From the NCBI RefSeq assembly GCF_002844575.1, contig NZ_PIQO01000008.1:1-64000 (forward strand): DNA of 64,000 nucleotides. Reading direction: 5' to 3'. Each line of letters starts with the position of its first letter. The first letter of the stretch is position 1. This DNA comes from Heyndrickxia camelliae. GTDB lineage: Bacteria; Bacillota; Bacilli; Bacillales; Bacillaceae_C. A program made the position numbers and the translations under genes. This document shows, one piece after another, positions 61,932 through 64,000 of the stretch. Below the pieces are notes generated by a model, which did no database searches, was not told the origin of the DNA, and was given only the letters and a program-made list of their open reading frames with translations.

Positions 61932-63506
61932 TTAATAGATAACCTTCCAATTATGGTTAACTGTTGCTTGAACCACTTTATTTTCTAATATATAGTTGGC
62001 TATAAATTCCGAAACATCTGTTGGAATATCTTTAATCACTGGTTTGTTTTTATACATAAAATAATCGCCGCCACCGCCGGCACGGTAATTATTCATTACT
62101 ACGTCATATTCCTTATCATATTGAACTGGCTGTCCATTATATTCCAATTTGACAATTCTTTCACCAAAAGGCTTAGAAATATCAATCAAATAGTCAATTC
62201 CTTCCCACATATCATAATTATAATGCTGCGGCTTTGGTGTAGAAAAGGCGGGATTCACTTCAATTTTTCCACCATCATATTGTTTAAAATAAGATGCAGA
62301 CCTCTCTAAGGCGTCTTTCATATCTTGCCCGGTTATACGTATCACCTTTAATGTATTGGGATATATATAGTTTGATACCACATCTCTCATTGTTACATTT
62401 ACCGGAAATCCAGGAGAAATATTATCGAATAAAGCAGTATTAGAAATATCCACTCCTGCTACTTCCATTTGAACGCGGTTAATAAATTCAATTAGAGCGT
62501 TATCACGTGTTCTAATTTCCATTGGATCTCGAACAAGCATATCTCCTTCAATTTTTCCAATTGGCTGATCCAACCATTCCTGTGTATCCCTCTCATACTC
62601 CATTACTTTATTTAATAATACTTGATCTGCCTCCACATTTTGGACAGAAAGTAATTCAGAAGACTTTTGTACACATTTCCAACCATTATCTAGTTTCTCT
62701 AGCTGTAATGTTACTTTTCCTAAAGCAATCCCATTATTACCAGGTTGGACAACGATAACACCGTTAATGATATTTCCAGCAATTTGACGGTGCTGATGAC
62801 CAGTTAACAGAACATCTATGCCTTCGACTTCCATGCATAGCTGATATCCTTGATTTTCTCCAGTTAAGTTCTCTGTCGGTTCGCCTGTTTCTAAATCGCA
62901 TTCGAAACCGCCATGATAAGCAACAACTACAATATCTACTTTTTCTTCTGTTTTTAAATGGCTTACCCATTTTTTAGCAGTTTCAACTGCATCCACAAAT
63001 TCCATTCCTTCTATATGCTGAGGCTGCTCCCAATTAGGAATATACGGGGTGGTCAGTCCTAATATGCCAACCCGTAAACCTGTTGCAAATTCTTTAACGG
63101 TGTATGGTTTTCCAAAGTAGGGTTCGCCTGTCTCCTTACTTACAATGTTTGCAGATAACCAAGGAAAATTGGATTCCTTCACCGCTGAAGCTAGCAGCTC
63201 TTTCCCATAATTAAACTCGTGGTTCCCAAAAACGGCAGCATCATAATGTAATTCATTTGCTAGAATAATCATCGGATTAGGACGATTAGATCGAATCCGT
63301 GCATAGTGATATGTTAGTGGAGTTCCCTGGATTAGATCACCATTCTCTACTAATAAAACTTGCGAATGGTTGTTTTTTTCCTTTTTTATCAAAGTTGCTA
63401 CCTTTCCTAAGCCAACGTCAGAGGGATTGTTATTTCCGTAATTAATTGGAAATATGCTTCCATGAACATCACTCGTTTCCAGGATAACTAGTTCCATTTT
63501 GTTCAT
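61932..63506 (-). CDS. Bifunctional UDP-sugar hydrolase/5'-nucleotidase family phosphoesterase
   Basis: A 524-aa two-domain enzyme. The N-terminal calcineurin-like metallophosphatase has the metal motifs ETSDVHGSIFP, VENGDLIQGTPL, VFGNHEFNYG, VVAYHGG and LTGHQHRQ. The C-terminal 5'-nucleotidase domain has NTLKVIRITGQDMKDALERS and, near the end, NYRAGGGGDYFMY. It has no signal peptide, lipobox or sorting signal, so unlike most relatives it should be cytosolic. The substrate (nucleotide, 2',3'-cyclic nucleotide or other) is not readable. ATG after AAAGGA. It is divergent from a phosphonate-type binding protein gene that has a Pho box. Confidence 0.88.
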   Translation of the reverse strand: MNKMELVILETSDVHGSIFPINYGNNNPSDVGLGKVATLIKKEKNNHSQVLLVENGDLIQGTPLTYHYARIRSNRPNPMIILANELHYDAAVFGNHEFNYGKELLASAVKESNFPWLSANIVSKETGEPYFGKPYTVKEFATGLRVGILGLTTPYIPNWEQPQHIEGMEFVDAVETAKKWVSHLKTEEKVDIVVVAYHGGFECDLETGEPTENLTGENQGYQLCMEVEGIDVLLTGHQHRQIAGNIINGVIVVQPGNNGIALGKVTLQLEKLDNGWKCVQKSSELLSVQNVEADQVLLNKVMEYERDTQEWLDQPIGKIEGDMLVRDPMEIRTRDNALIEFINRVQMEVAGVDISNTALFDNISPGFPVNVTMRDVVSNYIYPNTLKVIRITGQDMKDALERSASYFKQYDGGKIEVNPAFSTPKPQHYNYDMWEGIDYLIDISKPFGERIVKLEYNGQPVQYDKEYDVVMNNYRAGGGGDYFMYKNKPVIKDIPTDVSEFIANYILENKVVQATVNHNWKVIY

Positions 63507-63644
63507 GATAAAATTCCTTTCTAGAGAAACTGTTTTATAGAATATTCTGTCCCTATATTTTACACAAACCTATTAAAAACTACCATTAAATTTGCAATAC
63601 AGAATCAGAAAATCTATTTCAATATAAAGAATTATTACATACTC

Positions 63645-63683
63645 TTAACAAGCTTTTAACCCCCTGTTAATGCCGTATTAACA
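63645..63683 (+). promoter_or_regulatory. Pho box (four PhoP-type direct repeats)
   Basis: TTAACA, TTAACC, TTAATG and TTAACA begin at 63645, 63656, 63667 and 63678, exactly 11 bp apart (6+5). This is the arrangement bound by PhoP dimers in Bacillus (TTAACA-like repeats). ATTACA at 63634 may be a fifth. A TACATT -10 candidate follows at 63688-63693, so the repeats take the place of the -35. Confidence 0.82.
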
Positions 63684-63798
63684 ATTGTACATTCCCTTCA
63701 AAATATTTTATCGGAATGCAAATTTTTTGTTTATTTTACCGACAAAATATTATATGCTTAATTCGTGTTCAAAAAAATATAAACACGGGGGTAAAAGT

Positions 63799-64000
63799 AT
63801 GCTTAAAAAGTTTGCTGTATTATTGTTAGCTCTCTCTCTTGCTGCTATAGCATTGGCTGGATGTGGAAGCTCCAATAAAGCAAAAGATGGAAATGGAGAT
63901 CTAAAAAAATTAAGAATCGGATTCGTACCATCTCAAAACGCTGAAACATTGGAAGCAAGAGCGAAGCCTCTAGAAGGACTTCTAAAAAAAGAACTTGGTA
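63799..64000 (+). CDS. Phosphonate/phosphite/phosphate ABC transporter substrate-binding lipoprotein (partial)
   Basis: Only the first 67 codons are in the window. Residues 1-20 are a lipoprotein signal peptide (MLKKFAVLLL, lipobox LAGC), followed by a short Ser/Asn/Lys linker. The mature domain then opens LRIGFVPSQNAETLEARAKP, the typical beginning of PhnD/PtxB-type periplasmic binding proteins. ATG is 7 nt after GGGGG. The upstream Pho box supports uptake of a phosphorus compound during phosphate starvation. Which compound cannot be told from this fragment. Confidence 0.85.
   Translation, partial: MLKKFAVLLLALSLAAIALAGCGSSNKAKDGNGDLKKLRIGFVPSQNAETLEARAKPLEGLLKKELG

Overview
The window is ordinary chromosome of a low-GC, endospore-forming member of the Bacillaceae. 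The gene order follows the B. subtilis ywj-ywi-ywh-ywg-ywf-ywd stretch: pyrG, rpoE, fadF/acdA, clsB, argS, speE/speB, pbpG, ywhD-ywhC-ywhB, ywgA, ywfO, an rsfA-type gene, lipL, pta, hemQ, gerQ, ywdK, ywdI and pdxK. The spore genes (gerQ, rsfA type) and the bacillithiol gene bshB2 agree with this. Extra genes and a different right-hand half show that it is not B. subtilis itself. I see no rRNA, tRNA, insertion sequence, prophage or CRISPR array.

Layout. 1-2433: pyrG with a GGGC-start leader and attenuator, and rpoE. 2968-13849: a beta-oxidation operon on the minus strand (fadF, mmgA, mmgB, two acyl-CoA dehydrogenases, a TetR regulator, fused isobutyryl-CoA mutase icmF). A FadR-type operator sits inside its promoter and a weaker copy lies before mmgA. 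14110-26522: clsB, argS-ywiB, a TauE/SafE exporter, polyamine genes speE-speB, pbpG, ywhD, the ywhC protease, ywhB, ywgA and ywfO. 26714-35093: an RsfA-like regulator, the two-subunit drug exporter bmrC-bmrD behind a leader peptide and tandem terminators, lipL, pta and hemQ. 35434-37462: gerQ, ywdK, ywdI, a perfect parS site and a general-stress gene with a sigma-B promoter. 37553-40348: molybdopterin genes (moeB-type, moaD, moaE, mobA). 40464-44314: a second RsgA-type GTPase, also behind a short ORF and tandem terminators, then pdxK, yojF and bshB2. 44409-51341: a HAD phosphatase, recQ, an orphan sensor kinase, and tdh-kbl for threonine breakdown. 51560-55951: a MurNAc salvage cluster (murR, murQ, murP, mupG). 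56052-64000: patB, a double P-loop ATPase, a secreted lipase-like protein, a frameshifted acetyltransferase next to a 59-aa coiled-coil gene, the cystine importer tcyP, a 5'-nucleotidase family enzyme, and the start of a phosphonate/phosphate-type binding lipoprotein behind a four-repeat Pho box.

The most interesting material is between the genes. It includes a dispersed 160-190 bp palindromic repeat (three long copies, one collapsed copy, two fragments), two copies of a possible structured element around hemQ and gerQ with changed but still paired stems, and two leader-ORF/tandem-terminator arrangements. Several start codons were moved from the longest possible ORF to sites with a good Shine-Dalgarno sequence. 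In the bmrC and tcyP cases the longest ORF runs back into a repeat or a promoter.
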